This document shows, piece after piece, positions 36,905-49,929 of a stretch of DNA of 64,000 nucleotides. Below the pieces are notes generated by a model, which had not been told where the DNA came from, ran no database searches, and saw nothing but the letters and a program-made list of their open reading frames with translations. The DNA lies in NCBI GenBank assembly GCA_964020085.1, contig OZ026604.1, forward strand, positions 24,769,427-24,833,426, given 5' to 3'. The translations under genes were made by a program, and so were the position numbers. The DNA is from Micromussa lordhowensis (Eukaryota > Cnidaria > Anthozoa > Scleractinia > Lobophylliidae). Positions within the stretch are counted from its first letter, which is position 1. Each line of letters opens with the position of its first letter.

Positions 36905-39900
36905 ACCCCAGGAGTGCTTTGGTGCCATTAGTTTGCCAAGTTGCGACACGCGTCAAGCTCGGCTAACGAGTCAGCCAGCCGGCCACGCCTGGGGATCTGC
37001 GGGCTGATTAGCATAGTGGGAGATTTCGCGCAGCTCCGATACTTCGCATTTGGACCCGGACCGACCCCGGGAGTGCTTTGGTGGTATTAGTTTGCAAAGT
37101 TGCGACGCGCGCAAAGTTCGGCTAATTAGCAAACGGGCTGGTTAGCATAGTGCGAGATGTCGCGCAGCTCCGAAACTTTGCATGTGGACCCGGACCCACC
37201 CCAGGAGTGCTTTGGTGCCATTAGTTTGCCAAGTTGCGACACGCGTCAAGCTCGGCTAACGAGTCAGCCAGCCGGCCACGCCTGGGGATCTGCGGGCTGA
37301 TTAGCATAGTGGGAGATTTCGCGCAGCTCCGATACTTCGCATTTGGACCCGGACCGACCCCGGGAGTGCTTTGGTGGTATTAGTTTGCAAAGTTGCGACG
37401 CGCGCAAAGTTCGGCTAATTAGCAAACGGGCTGGTTAGCATAGTGCGAGATGTCGCGCAGCTCCGAAACTTTGCATGTGGACCCGGACCCACCCCAGGAG
37501 TGCTTTGGTGCCATTAGTTTGCCAAGTTGCGACACGCGTCAAGCTCGGCTAACGAGTCAGCCAGCCGGCCACGCCTGGGGATCTGCGGGCTGATTAGCAT
37601 AGTGGGAGATTTCGCGCAGCTCCGATACTTCGCATTTGGACCCGGACCGACCCCGGGAGTGCTTTGGTGGTATTAGTTTGCAAAGTTGCGACGCGCGCAA
37701 AGTTCGGCTAATTAGCAAACGGGCTGGTTAGCATAGTGCGAGATGTCGCGCAGCTCCGAAACTTTGCATGTGGACCCGGACCCACCCCAGGAGTGCTTTG
37801 GTGCCATTAGTTTGCCAAGTTGCGACACGCGTCAAGCTCGGCTAACGAGTCAGCCAGCCGGCCACGCCTGGGGATCTGCGGGCTGATTAGCATAGTGGGA
37901 GATTTCGCGCAGCTCCGATACTTCGCATTTGGACCCGGACCGACCCCGGGAGTGCTTTGGTGGTATTAGTTTGCAAAGTTGCGACGCGCGCAAAGTTCGG
38001 CTAATTAGCAAACGGGCTGGTTAGCATAGTGCGAGATGTCGCGCAGCTCCGAAACTTTGCATGTGGACCCGGACCCACCCCAGGAGTGCTTTGGTGCCAT
38101 TAGTTTGCCAAGTTGCGACACGCGTCAAGCTCGGCTAACGAGTCAGCCAGCCGGCCACGCCTGGGGATCTGCGGGCTGATTAGCATAGTGGGAGATTTCG
38201 CGCAGCTCCGATACTTCGCATTTGGACCCGGACCGACCCCGGGAGTGCTTTGGTGGTATTAGTTTGCAAAGTTACGACGCGCGCAAAGTTCGGCTAATTA
38301 GCAAACGGGCTGGTTAGCATAGTGCGAGATGTCGCGCAGCTCCGAAACTTTGCATGTGGACCCGGACCCACCCCAGGAGTGCTTTGGTGCCATTAGTTTG
38401 CCAAGTTGCGACACGCGTCAAGCTCGGCTAACGAGTCAGCCAGCCGGCCACGCCTGGGGATCTGCGGGCTGATTAGCATAGTGGGAGATTTCGCGCAGCT
38501 CCGATACTTCGCATTTGGACCCGGACCGACCCCGGGAGTGCTTTGGTGGTATTAGTTTGCAAAGTTGCGACGCGCGCAAAGTTCGGCTAATTAGCAAACG
38601 GGCTGGTTAGCATAGTGCGAGATGTCACGCAGCTCCGAAACTTTGCATGTGGACCCGGACCCACCCCAGGAGTGCTTTGGTGCCATTAGTTTGCCAAGTT
38701 GCGACACGCGTCAAGCTCGGCTAACGAGTCAGCCAGCCGGCCACGCCTGGGGATCTGCGGGCTGATTAGCATAGTGGGAGATTTCGCGCAGCTCCGATAC
38801 TTCGCATTTTGACCCGGACCGACCCCGGGAGTGCTTTGGTGGTATTAGTTTGCAAAGTTGCGACGCGCGCAAAGTTCGGCTAATTAGCAAACGGGCTGGT
38901 TAGCATAGTGCGAGATGTCGCGCAGCTCCGAAACTTTGCATGTGGACCCGGACCCACCCCAGGAGTGCTTTGGTGCCATTAGTTTGCCAAGTTGCGACAC
39001 GCGTCAAGCTCGGCTAACGAGTCAGCCAGCCGGCCACGCCTGGGGATCTGCGGGCTGATTAGCATAGTGGGAGATTTTGCGCAGCTCCGATACTTCGCAT
39101 TTGGACCCGGACCGACCCCGGGAGTGCTTTGGTGGTATTAGTTTGCAAAGTTGCGACGCGCGCAAATTTCGGCTAATTAGCAAACGGGCTGGTTAGCATA
39201 GTGCGAGATGTCGCGCAGCTCCGAAACTTTGCATGTGGACCCGGACCCACCCCAGGAGTGCTTTGGTGCCATTAGTTTGCCAAGTTGCGACACACGTCAA
39301 GCTCGGCTAACGAGTCAGCCAGCGGCCACGCCTGGGGATCTGCGGGCTGATTAGCATAGTGGGAGATTTCGCGCAGCTCCGATACTTCGCATTTGGACCC
39401 GGACCGACCCCGGGAGTGCTTTGGTGGTATTAGTTTGCAAAGTTGCGACGCGCGCAAAGTTCGGCTAATTAGCAAACGGGCTGGTTAGCATAGTGCGAGA
39501 TGTCGCGCAGCTCCGAAACTTTGCATGTGGACCCGGACCCACCCCAGGAGTGCTTTGATGCCATTAGTTTGCCAAGTTGCGACACGCGTCAAGCTCGGCT
39601 AACGAGTCAGCCAGCCGGCCACGCCTGGGGATCTGCGGGCTGATTAGCATAGTGGGAGATTTCGCGCAGCTCTGATACTTCGCATTTGGACCCGGACCGA
39701 CCCCGGGAGTGCTTTGGTGGTATTAGTTTGCAAAGTTGCGACGCGCGCAAAGTTCGGCTAATTAGCAAACGGGCTGGTTAGCATAGTGCGAGATGTCACG
39801 CAGCTCCGAAACTTTGCATGTGGACCCGGACCCACCCCAGGAGTGCTTTGGTGCCATTAGTTTGCCAAGTTGCGACACGCGTCAAGCTCGGCTAACGAGT

Positions 39901-40677
39901 CAGCCAGCCGGCCACGCCTGGGGATCTGCGGGCTGATTAGCATAGTGGGAGATTTCGCGCAGCTCCGATACTTCGCATTTGGACCCGGACCGACCCCGGG
40001 AGTGCTTTGGTGGTATTAGTTTGCAAAGTTGCGACGCGCGCAAAGTTCGGCTAATTAGCAAACGGGCTGGTTAGCATAGTGCGAGATGTCGCGCAGCTCC
40101 GAAACTTTGCATGTGGACCCGGACCCACCCCAGGAGTGCTTTGGTGCCATTAGTTTGCCAAGTTGCAACACGCGTCAAGCTCGGCTAACGAGTCAGCCAG
40201 CCGGCCATGCCTGGGGATCTGCGGGCTGATTAGCATAGTGGGAGATTTCGCGCAGCTCCGATACTTCGCATTTGGACCCGGACCGACCCCGGGAGTGCTT
40301 TGGTGGTATTAGTTTGCAAAGTTGCGATGTGCGCAAAGTTCGGCTAATTAGCAAACGGGCTGGTTAGCATAGTGCGAGATGTCGCGCAGCTCAGAAACTT
40401 TGCATGTGGACCCGGACCCACCCCAGGAGTGCTTTGGTGCCATTAGTTTGCCAAGTTGCGACACGCGTCAAGCTCGGCTAACGAGTCAGCCAGCCGGCCA
40501 CGCCTGGCGATCTGCGGGCTGATTAGCATAGTGGGAGATTTCGCGCAGCTCCGATACTTCGCATTTGGACCCGGACCGACCCCGGGAGTGCTTTGGTGGT
40601 ATTAGTTTGCAAAGTTGCGACGCGCGCAAAGTTCGGCTAATTAGCAAACGGGCTGGTTAGCATAGTGCGAGATGTCA
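36905..40677 (+). repeat. 14-unit duplicated block (4095 bp lag), copy 2
   Basis: This copy carries the third instance of the 6-bp deletion (36905) and partners of every copy-1 mark, including the 1-bp deletion at 39323 and the double change at 40328 and 40330. It ends before 40999, where ggacctgg appears and the expected 6-bp deletion does not. I saw no difference between the two copies across these marks, which suggests a very recent event or an assembly duplication. Confidence 0.93.
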
Positions 40678-40998
40678 CGCAGCTCCGAAACTTTGCATGT
40701 GGACCCGGACCCACCCCAGGAGTGCTTTGGTGCCATTAGTTTGCCAAGTTGCGACACGCGTCAAGCTCGGCTAACGAGTCAGCCAGCCGGCCACGCCTGG
40801 GGATCTGCGGGCTGATTAGCATAGTGGGAGATTTCGCGCAGCTCCGATACTTCGCATTTGGACCCGGACCGACCCCGGGAGTGCTTTGGTGGTATTAGTT
40901 TGCAAAGTTGCGACGCGCGCAAAGTTCGGCTAATTAGCAAACGGGCTGGTTAGCATAGTGCGAGATGTCGCGCAGCTCCGAAACTTTGCATGTGGACC

Positions 40999-42552
40999 TG
41001 GACCCACCCCAGGAGTGCTTTGGTGCCATTAGTTTGCCAAGTTGCGACACGCGTCAAGCTCGGCTAACGAGTCAGCCAGCCGGCCATGCCTGGGGATCTG
41101 CGGGCTGATTAGCATAGTGGGAGATTTCGCGCAGCTCCGATACTTCGCATTTGGACCCGGACCGACCCCGGGAGTGCTTTGGTGGTATTAGTTTGCAAAG
41201 TTGCGACGCGCGCAAAGTTCGGCTAATTAGCAAACGGGCTGGTTAGCATAGTGCGAGATGTCACGCAGCTCCGAAACTTTGCATGTGGACCCGGACCCAC
41301 CCCAGGAGTGCTTTGGTGCCATTAGTTTGCCAAGTTGCGACACGCGTCAAGCTCGGCTAACGAGTCAGCCAGCCGGCCATGCCTGGGGATCTGCGGGCTG
41401 ATTAGCATAGTGGGAGATTTCGCGCAGCTCCGATACTTCGCATTTGGACCCGGACCGACCCCGGGAGTGCTTTGGTGGTATTAGTTTGCAAAGTTGCGAC
41501 GCGCGCAAAGTTCGGCTAATTAGCAAACGGGCTGGTTAGCATAGTGCGAGATGTCACGCAGCTCCGAAACTTTGCATGTGGACCCGGACCCACCCCAGGA
41601 GTGCTTTGGTGCCATTAGTTTGCCAAGTTGCGACACGCGTCAAGCTCGGCTAACGAGTCAGCCAGCCGGCCACGCCTGGGGATCTGCGGGCTGATTAGCA
41701 TAGTGGGAGATTTCGCGCAGCTCCGATACTTCGCATTTGGACCCGGACCGACCCCGGGAGTGCTTTGGTGGTATTAGTTTGCAAAGTTGCGACGCGCGCA
41801 AAGTTCGGCTAATTAGCAAACGGGCTGGTTAGCATAGTGCGAGATGTCGCGCAGCTCCGAAACTTTGCATGTGGACCCGGACCCACCCCAGGAGTGCTTT
41901 GGTGCCATTAGTTTGCCAAGTTGCGACACACGTCAAGCTCGGCTAACGAGTCAGCCAGCCGGCCACGCCTGGGGATCTGCGGGCTGATTAGCATAGTGGG
42001 AGATTTCGCGCAGCTCCGATACTTCGCATTTGGACCCGGACCGACCCCGGGAGTGCTTTGGTGGTATTAGTTTGCAAAGTTGCGACGCGCGCAAAGTTCG
42101 GCTAATTAGCAAACGGGCTGGTTAGCATAGTGCGAGATGTCGCGCAGCTCCGAAACTTTGCATGTGGACCTGGACCCACCCCAGGAGTGCTTTGGTGCCA
42201 TTAGTTTGCCAAGTTGCGACACGCGTCAAGCTCGGCTAACGAGTCAGCCAGCCGGCCATGCCTGGGGATCTGCGGGCTGATTAGCATAGTGGGAGATTTC
42301 GCGCAGCTCCGATACTTCGCATTTGGACCCGGACCGACCCCGGGAGTGCTTTGGTGGTATTAGTTTGCAAAGTTGCGACGCGCGCAAAGTTCGGCTAATT
42401 AGCAAACGGGCTGGTTAGCATAGTGCGAGATGTCACGCAGCTCGGAAACTTTGCATGTGGACCCGGACCCACCCCAGGAGTGCTTTGGTGCCATTAGTTT
42501 GCCAAGTTGCGACACGCGTCAAGCTCGGCTAACGAGTCAGCCAGCCGGCCAT
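40999..42552 (+). repeat. 4-unit (1172 bp) and 1-unit repeats of marked units
   Basis: The set ggacctgg (40999), catgcc (41087), gtcacg (41263) and catgcc (41380) recurs at 42171, 42259, 42435 and 42552, which is 4 units later. Inside the set, catgcc and gtcacg also repeat one unit apart (41087/41380 and 41263/41556). A private change, ctcggaa, lies at 42444 in the second set only. Confidence 0.88.
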
Positions 42553-43097
42553 GCCTGGGGATCTGCGGGCTGATTAGCATAGTGGGAGATTTCGCGCAGC
42601 TCCGATACTTCGCATTTGGACCCGGACCGACCCCGGGAGTGCTTTGGTGGTATTAGTTTGCAAAGTTGCGACGCGCGCAAAGTTCGGCTAATTAGCAAAC
42701 GGGCTGGTTAGCATAGTGCGAGATGTCGCGCAGCTCCGAATCTTTGCATGTGGACCCGGACCCACCCCAGGAGTGCTTTGGTGCCATTAGTTTGCCAAGT
42801 TGCGACACGCGTCAAGCTCGGCTAACGAGTCAGCCAGCCGGCCACGCCTGGGGATCTGCGGGCTGATTAGCATAGTGGGAGATTTCGCGCAGCTCCGATA
42901 CTTCGCATTTGGACCCGGCCCGACCCCGGGAGTGCTTTGGTGGTATTAGTTTGCAAAGTTGCGACGCGCGCAAAGTTCGGCTAATTAGCAAACGGGCTGG
43001 TTAGCATAGTGCGAGATGTCGCGCAGCTCCGAAACTTTGCATGTGGACCCGGACCCACCCCAGGAGTGCTTTGGTGCCATTAGTTTGCCAAGTTGCA
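41930..43097 (+). repeat. 7-unit-lag duplicated block, copy 1
   Basis: Marks at 41930 (cacacg), 42171, 42259, 42435, 42552, 42741 (gaatctttg), 42919 (cccggcccg) and 43097 (gcaac) recur 2051 bp downstream. The right limit lies before 43145, where ggcgatc has no partner. The shared part is shorter than the lag, so the copies are not directly adjacent over their minimum extents. Confidence 0.88.
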
Positions 43098-43980
43098 ACA
43101 CGCGTCAAGCTCGGCTAACGAGTCAGCCAGCCGGCCACGCCTGGCGATCTGCGGGCTGATTAGCATAGTGGGAGATTTCGCGCAGCTCCGATACTTCGCA
43201 TTTGGACCCGGACCGACCCCGGGAGTGCTTTGGTGGTATTAGTTTGCAAAGTTGCGACGCGCGCAAAGTTCGGCTAATTAGCAAACAGGCTGGTTAGCAT
43301 AGTGCGAGATGTCGCGCAGCTCCGAAACTTTGCATGTGGACCCGGACCCACCGCAGGAGTGCTTTGGTGCCATTAGTTTGCCAAGTTGCGACACGCGTCA
43401 AGCTCGGCTAACGAGTCAGCCAGCCGGCCACGCCTGGGGATCTGCGGGCTGATTAGCATAGTGGGAGATTTCGCGCAGCTCCGATACTTCGCATTTGGAC
43501 CCGGACCGACCCCGGGAGTGCTTTGGTGGTATTAGTTTGCAAAGTTGCGACGCGCGCAAAGTTCGGCTAATTAGCAAACGGGCTGGTTAGCATAGTGCGA
43601 GATGTCGCGCAGCTCCGAAACTTTGCATGTGGACCCGGACCCACCCCAGGAGTGCTTTGGTGCCATTAGTTTGCCAAGTTGCGACACGCGTCAAGCTCGG
43701 CTAACGAGTCAGCCAGCCGGCCACGCCTGGGGATCTGCGGGCTGATTAGCATAGTGGGAGATTTCGCGCAGCTCCGATACTTCGCATTTGGACCCGGACC
43801 GACCCCGGGAGTGCTTTGGTGGTATTAGTTTGCAAAGTTGCGACGCGCGCAAAGTTCGGCTAATTAGCAAACGGGCTGGTTAGCATAGTGCGAGATGTCG
43901 CGCAGCTCCGAAACTTTGCATGTGGACCCGGACCCACCCCAGGAGTGCTTTGGTGCCATTAGTTTGCCAAGTTGCGACAC
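43098..43980 (+). repeat. Three satellite units between the 41.9-kb and 44-kb copies
   Basis: This is ordinary satellite carrying the private variants ggcgatc (43145), aaacaggc (43287) and caccgcagg (43353). Nothing else is seen here. Confidence 0.8.
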
Positions 43981-45148
43981 ACGTCAAGCTCGGCTAACGA
44001 GTCAGCCAGCCGGCCACGCCTGGGGATCTGCGGGCTGATTAGCATAGTGGGAGATTTCGCGCAGCTCCGATACTTCGCATTTGGACCCGGACCGACCCCG
44101 GGAGTGCTTTGGTGGTATTAGTTTGCAAAGTTGCGACGCGCGCAAAGTTCGGCTAATTAGCAAACGGGCTGGTTAGCATAGTGCGAGATGTCGCGCAGCT
44201 CCGAAACTTTGCATGTGGACCTGGACCCACCCCAGGAGTGCTTTGGTGCCATTAGTTTGCCAAGTTGCGACACGCGTCAAGCTCGGCTAACGAGTCAGCC
44301 AGCCGGCCATGCCTGGGGATCTGCGGGCTGATTAGCATAGTGGGAGATTTCGCGCAGCTCCGATACTTCGCATTTGGACCCGGACCGACCCCGGGAGTGC
44401 TTTGGTGGTATTAGTTTGCAAAGTTGCGACGCGCGCAAAGTTCGGCTAATTAGCAAACGGGCTGGTTAGCATAGTGCGAGATGTCACGCAGCTCCGAAAC
44501 TTTGCATGTGGACCCGGACCCACCCCAGGAGTGCTTTGGTGCCATTAGTTTGCCAAGTTGCGACACGCGTCAAGCTCGGCTAACGAGTCAGCCAGCCGGC
44601 CATGCCTGGGGATCTGCGGGCTGATTAGCATAGTGGGAGATTTCGCGCAGCTCCGATACTTCGCATTTGGACCCGGACCGACCCCGGGAGTGCTTTGGTG
44701 GTATTAGTTTGCAAAGTTGCGACGCGCGCAAAGTTCGGCTAATTAGCAAACGGGCTGGTTAGCATAGTGCGAGATGTCGCGCAGCTCCGAATCTTTGCAT
44801 GTGGACCCGGACCCACCCCAGGAGTGCTTTGGTGCCATTAGTTTGCCAAGTTGCGACACGCGTCAAGCTCGGCTAACGAGTCAGCCAGCCGGCCACGCCT
44901 GGGGATCTGCGGGCTGATTAGCATAGTGGGAGATTTCGCGCAGCTCCGATACTTCGCATTTGGACCCGGCCCGACCCCGGGAGTGCTTTGGTGGTATTAG
45001 TTTGCAAAGTTGCGACGCGCGCAAAGTTCGGCTAATTAGCAAACGGGCTGGTTAGCATAGTGCGAGATGTCGCGCAGCTCCGAAACTTTGCATGTGGACC
45101 CGGACCCACCCCAGGAGTGCTTTGGTGCCATTAGTTTGCCAAGTTGCA
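43981..45148 (+). repeat. 7-unit-lag duplicated block, copy 2
   Basis: Partner marks lie at 43981, 44222, 44310, 44486, 44603, 44792, 44970 and 45148. The private change ctcggaa of copy 1 (42444) is absent at 44495, so it arose after the copying. Just downstream, acgcatc (45155) and catgcc (45189) are not shared. Confidence 0.88.
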
Positions 45149-48100
45149 ACACGCATCAAGCTCGGCTAACGAGTCAGCCAGCCGGCCATGCCTGGGGATC
45201 TGCGGGCTGATTAGCATAGTGGGAGATTTCGCGCAGCTCCGATACTTCGCATTTGGACCCGGACCGACCCCGGGAGTGCTTTGGTGGTATTAGTTTGCAA
45301 AGTTGCGACGCGCGCAAAGTTCGGCTAATTAGCAAACGGGCTGGTTAGCATAGTGCGAGATGTCGCGCAGCTCCGAAACTTTGCATGTGGACCCGGACCC
45401 ACCCCAGGAGTGCTTTGGTGCCATTAGTTTGCCAAGTTGCGACACGCGTCAAGCTCGGCTAACGAGTCAGCCAGCCGGCCACGCCTGGGGATCTGCGGGC
45501 TGATTAGCATAGTGGGAGATTTCGCGCAGCTCCGATACTTCGCATTTGGACCCGGACCGACCCCGGGAGTGCTTTGGTGGTATTAGTTTGCAAAGTTGCG
45601 ACGCGCGCAAAGTTCGGCTAATTAGCAAACGGGCTGGTTAGCATAGTGCGAGATGTCGCGCAGCTCCGAAACTTTGCATGTGGACCCGGACCCACCCCAG
45701 GAGTGCTTTGGTGCCATTAGTTTGCCAAGTTGCGACACGCGTCAAGCTCGGCTAACGAGTCAGCCAGCCGGCCACGCCTGGGGATCTGCGGGCTGATTAG
45801 CATAGTGGGAGATTTCGCGCAGCTCCGATACTTCGCATTTGGACCCGGACCGACCCCGGGAGTGCTTTGGTGGTATTAGTTTGCAAAGTTGCGACGCGCG
45901 CAAAGTTCGGCTAATTAGCAAACGGGCTGGTTAGCATAGTGCGAGATGTCGCGCAGCTCCGAAACTTTGCATGTGGACCCGGACCCACCCCAGGAGTGCT
46001 TTGGTGCCATTAGTTTGCCAAGTTGCGACACGCGTCAAGCTCGGCTAACGAGTCAGCCAGCCGGCCACGCCTGGGGATCTGCGGGCTGATTAGCATAGTG
46101 GGAGATTTCGCGCAGCTCCGATACTTCGCATTTGGACCCGGACCGACCCCGGGAGTGCTTTGGTGGTATTAGTTTGCAAAGTTGCGACGCGCGCAAAGTT
46201 CGGCTAATTAGCAAACGGGCTGGTTAGCATAGTGCGAGATGTCGCGCAGCTCCGAAACTTTGCATGTGGACCCGGACCCACCCCAGGAGTGCTTTGGTGC
46301 CATTAGTTTGCCAAGTTGCGACACGCGTCAAGCTCGGCTAACGAGTCAGCCAGCCGGCCACGCCTGGGGATCTGCGGGCTGATTAGCATAGTGGGAGATT
46401 TTGCGCAGCTCCGATACTTCGCATTTGGACCCGGACCGACCCCGGGAGTGCTTTGGTGGTATTAGTTTGCAAAGTTGCGACGCGCGCAAAGTTCGGCTAA
46501 TTAGCAAACGGGCTGGTTAGCATAGTGCGAGATGTCGCGCAGCTCCGAAACTTTGCATGTGGACCCGGACCCACCCCAGGAGTGCTTTGATGCCATTAGT
46601 TTGCCAAGTTGCGACACGCGTCAAGCTCGGCTAACGAGTCAGCCAGCCGGCCACGCCTGGGGATCTGCGGGCTGATTAGCATAGTGGGAGATTTCGCGCA
46701 GCTCCGATACTTCGCATTTGGACCCGGACCGACCCCGGGAGTGCTTTGGTGGTATTAGTTTGCAAAGTTGCGACGCGCGCAAAGTTCGGCTAATTAGCAA
46801 ACGGGCTGGTTAGCATAGTGCGAGATGTCACGCAGCTCCGAAACTTTGCATGTGGACCCGGACCCACCCCAGGAGTGCTTTGGTGCCATTAGTTTGCCAA
46901 GTTGCGACACGCGTCAAGCTCGGCTAACGAGTCAGCCAGCCGGCCACGCCTGGGGATCTGCGGGCTGATTAGCATAGTGGGAGATTTCGCGCAGCTCCGA
47001 TACTTCGCATTTGGACCCGGACCGACCCCGGGAGTGCTTTGGTGGTATTAGTTTGCAAAGTTGCGACGCGCGCAAAGTTCGGCTAATTAGCAAACGGGCT
47101 GGTTAGCATAGTGCGAGATGTCGCGGAGCTCCGAAACTTTGCATGTGGACCCGGACCCACCCCAGGAGTGCTTTGGTGCCATTAGTTTGCCAAGTTGCAA
47201 CACGCGTCAAGCTCGGCTAACGAGTCAGCCAGCCGGCCATGCCTGGGGATCTGCGGGCTGATTAGCATAGTGGGAGATTTCGCGCAGCTCCGATACTTCG
47301 CATTTGGACCCGGACCGACCCCGGGAGTGCTTTGGTGGTATTAGTTTGCAAAGTTGCGACGCGCGCAAAGTTCGGCTAATTAGCAAACGGGCTGGTTAGC
47401 ATAGTGCGAGATGTCGCGCAGCTCCGAAACTTTGCATGTGGACCCGGACCCACCCCAGGAGTGCTTTGGTGCCATTAGTTTGCCAAGTTGCGACACGCGT
47501 CAAGCTCGGCTAACGAGTCAGCCAGCCGGCCACGCCTGGGGATCTGCGGGCTGATTAGCATAGTGGGAGATTTCGCGCAGCTCCGATACTTCGCATTTGG
47601 ACCCGGACCGACCCCGGGAGTGCTTTGGTGGTATTAGTTTGCAAAGTTGCGACGCGCGCAAAATTCGGCTAATTAGCAAACGGGCTGGTTAGCATAGTGC
47701 GAGATGTCGCGCAGCTCCGAAACTTTGCATGTGGACCCGGACCCACCCCAGGAGTGCTTTGGTGCCATTAGTTTGCCAAGTTGCGACACGCGTCAAGCTC
47801 GGCTAACGAGTCAGCCAGCCGGCCACGCCTGGGGATCTGCGGGCTGATTACCATAGTGGGAGATTTCGCGCAGCTCCGATACTTCGCATTTGGACCCGGA
47901 CCGACCCCTGGAGTGCTTTGGTGGTATTAGTTTGCAAAGTTGCGACGCGCGCAAAGTTCGGCTAATTAGCAAACGGGCTGGTTAGCATAGTGCGAGATGT
48001 CGCGCAGCTCCGAAACTTTGCATGTGGACCCGGACCCATCCCAGGAGTGCTTTGGTGCCATTAGTTTGCCAAGTTGCGACACGCGTCAAGCTCGGCTAAC

Positions 48101-48464
48101 GAGTCAGCCAGCCGGCCACGCCTGGGGATCTGCGGGCTGATTAGCATAGTGGGAGATTTCGCGCAGCTCCGATACTTCGCATTTGGATCCGGACCGACCC
48201 CGGGAGTGCTTTGGTGGTATTAGTTTGCAAAGTTGCGACGCGCGCAAAGTTCGGCTAATTAGCAAACGGGCTGGTTAGCATAGTGCGAGATGTCGCGCAG
48301 CTCCGAAACTTTGCATGTGGACCCGGACCCACCCCAGGAGTGCTTTGGTGCCATTAGTTTGCCAAGTTGCGACACGCGTCAAGCTCGGCTAACGAGTCAG
48401 CCAGCCGGCCACGCCTGGGGATCTGCGGGCTGATTAGCATAGTGGGAGATTTCGCGCAGCTCCG
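45149..48464 (+). repeat. Variant-rich satellite stretch, includes an old haplotype copy
   Basis: The set ttgatg (46590), gtcacg (46830), gcaac (47199) and catgcc (47240) matches 39558, 39798, 40167 and 40208 at a constant lag of 7032 bp, which is 24 units. Private changes follow at 46402, 47126 (creates SacI gagctc), 47663, 47851, 47909 (destroys the cccggg site), 48039 and 48188 (creates BamHI ggatcc). Confidence 0.85.
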
Positions 48465-49543
48465 GTACTTCGCATTTGGACCCGGACCGACCCCGGGAGT
48501 GCTTTGGTGGTATTAGTTTGCAAAGTTGCGACGCGCGCAAAGTTCGGCTAATTAGCAAACGGGCTGGTTAGCATAGTGCGAGATGTCGCACAGCTCCGAA
48601 ACTTTGCATGTGGACCCGGACCCACCCCAGGAGTGCTTTGGTGCCATTAGTTTGCCAAGTTGCGACACGCGTCAAGCTCGGCTAACGAGTCAGCCAGCCG
48701 GCCACGCCTGGGGATCTGCGGGCTGATTAGCATAGTGGGAGATTTCGCGCAGCTCCGATACTTCGCATTTGGACCCGGACCGACCCCGGGAGTGCTTTGG
48801 TGGTATTAGTTTGCAAAGTTGCGACGCGCGCAAAGTTCGGCTAATTAGCAAACGGGCTGGTTAGCATAGTGCGAGATGTCGCGCAGCTCCGAAACTTTGC
48901 ATGTGGACCCGGACCCACCCCAGGAGTGCTTTGGTGCCATTAGTTTGCCAAGTTGCGACACGCGTCAAGCTCGGCTAACGAGTCAGCCAGCCGGCCACGC
49001 CTGGGGATCTGCGGGCTGATTAGCATAGTGGGAGATTTCGCGCAGCTCCGATACTTCGCATTTGGACCCGGACCGACCCCGGGAGTGCTTTGGTGGTATT
49101 AGTTTGCAAAGTTGCGACGCGCGCAAAGTTCGGCTAATTAGCAAACGGGCTGGTTAGCATAGTGCGAGATGTCGCGCAGCTCCGAAACTTTGCATGTGGA
49201 CCCGGACCCACCCCAGGAGTGCTTTGGTGCCATTAGTTTGCCAAGTTGCGACACGCGTCAAGCTCGGCTAACGAGTCAGCCAGCCGGCCACGCCTGGGGA
49301 TCTGCGGGCTGATTAGCATAGTGGGAGATTTCGCGCAGCTCCGATACTTCGCATTTGGACCCGGACCGACCCCGGGAGTGCTTTGGTGGTATTAGTTTGC
49401 AAAGTTGCGACGCGCGCAAAGTTCGGCTAATTAGCAAACGGGCTGGTTAGCATAGTGCGAGATGTCGCGCAGCTCCGAAACTTTGCATGTGGACCCGGAC
49501 CCACCCCAGGAGTGCTTTGGTGCCATTAGTTTGCCGAGTTGCA
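48465..49543 (+). repeat. 5-unit duplicated block (1465 bp lag), copy 1
   Basis: Marks ctccggtac (48465), gtcgcacag (48590) and gccgagttgcaac (49536 and 49543) recur 1465 bp later, which is 5 x 293. Just beyond, at 49704, this copy reads gcgatgcgcg, while the partner site has an inserted T instead of a C to T change. Confidence 0.9.
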
Positions 49544-49929
49544 ACACGCGTCAAGCTCGGCTAACGAGTCAGCCAGCCGGCCACGCCTGGGGATCTGCGG
49601 GCTGATTAGCATAGTGGGAGATTTCGCGCAGCTCCGATACTTCGCATTTGGACCCGGACCGACCCCGGGAGTGCTTTGGTGGTATTAGTTTGCAAAGTTG
49701 CGATGCGCGCAAAGTTCGGCTAATTAGCAAACGGGCTGGTTAGCATAGTGCGAGATGTCGCGCAGCTCCGAAACTTTGCATGTGGACCCGGACCCACCCC
49801 AGGAGTGCTTTGGTGCCATTAGTTTGCCAAGTTGCGACACGCGTCAAGCTCGGCTAACGAGTCAGCCAGCCGGCCACGCCTGGGGATCTGCGGGCTGATT
49901 AGCATAGTGGGAGATTTCGCGCAGCTCCG

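Noticed and set aside
35177..39475. Two 67-codon minus-strand frames at 35177 and 39272
   Set aside because: They come from a 1-bp deletion in monomer A copied by the 14-unit duplication. There is no coding signature.
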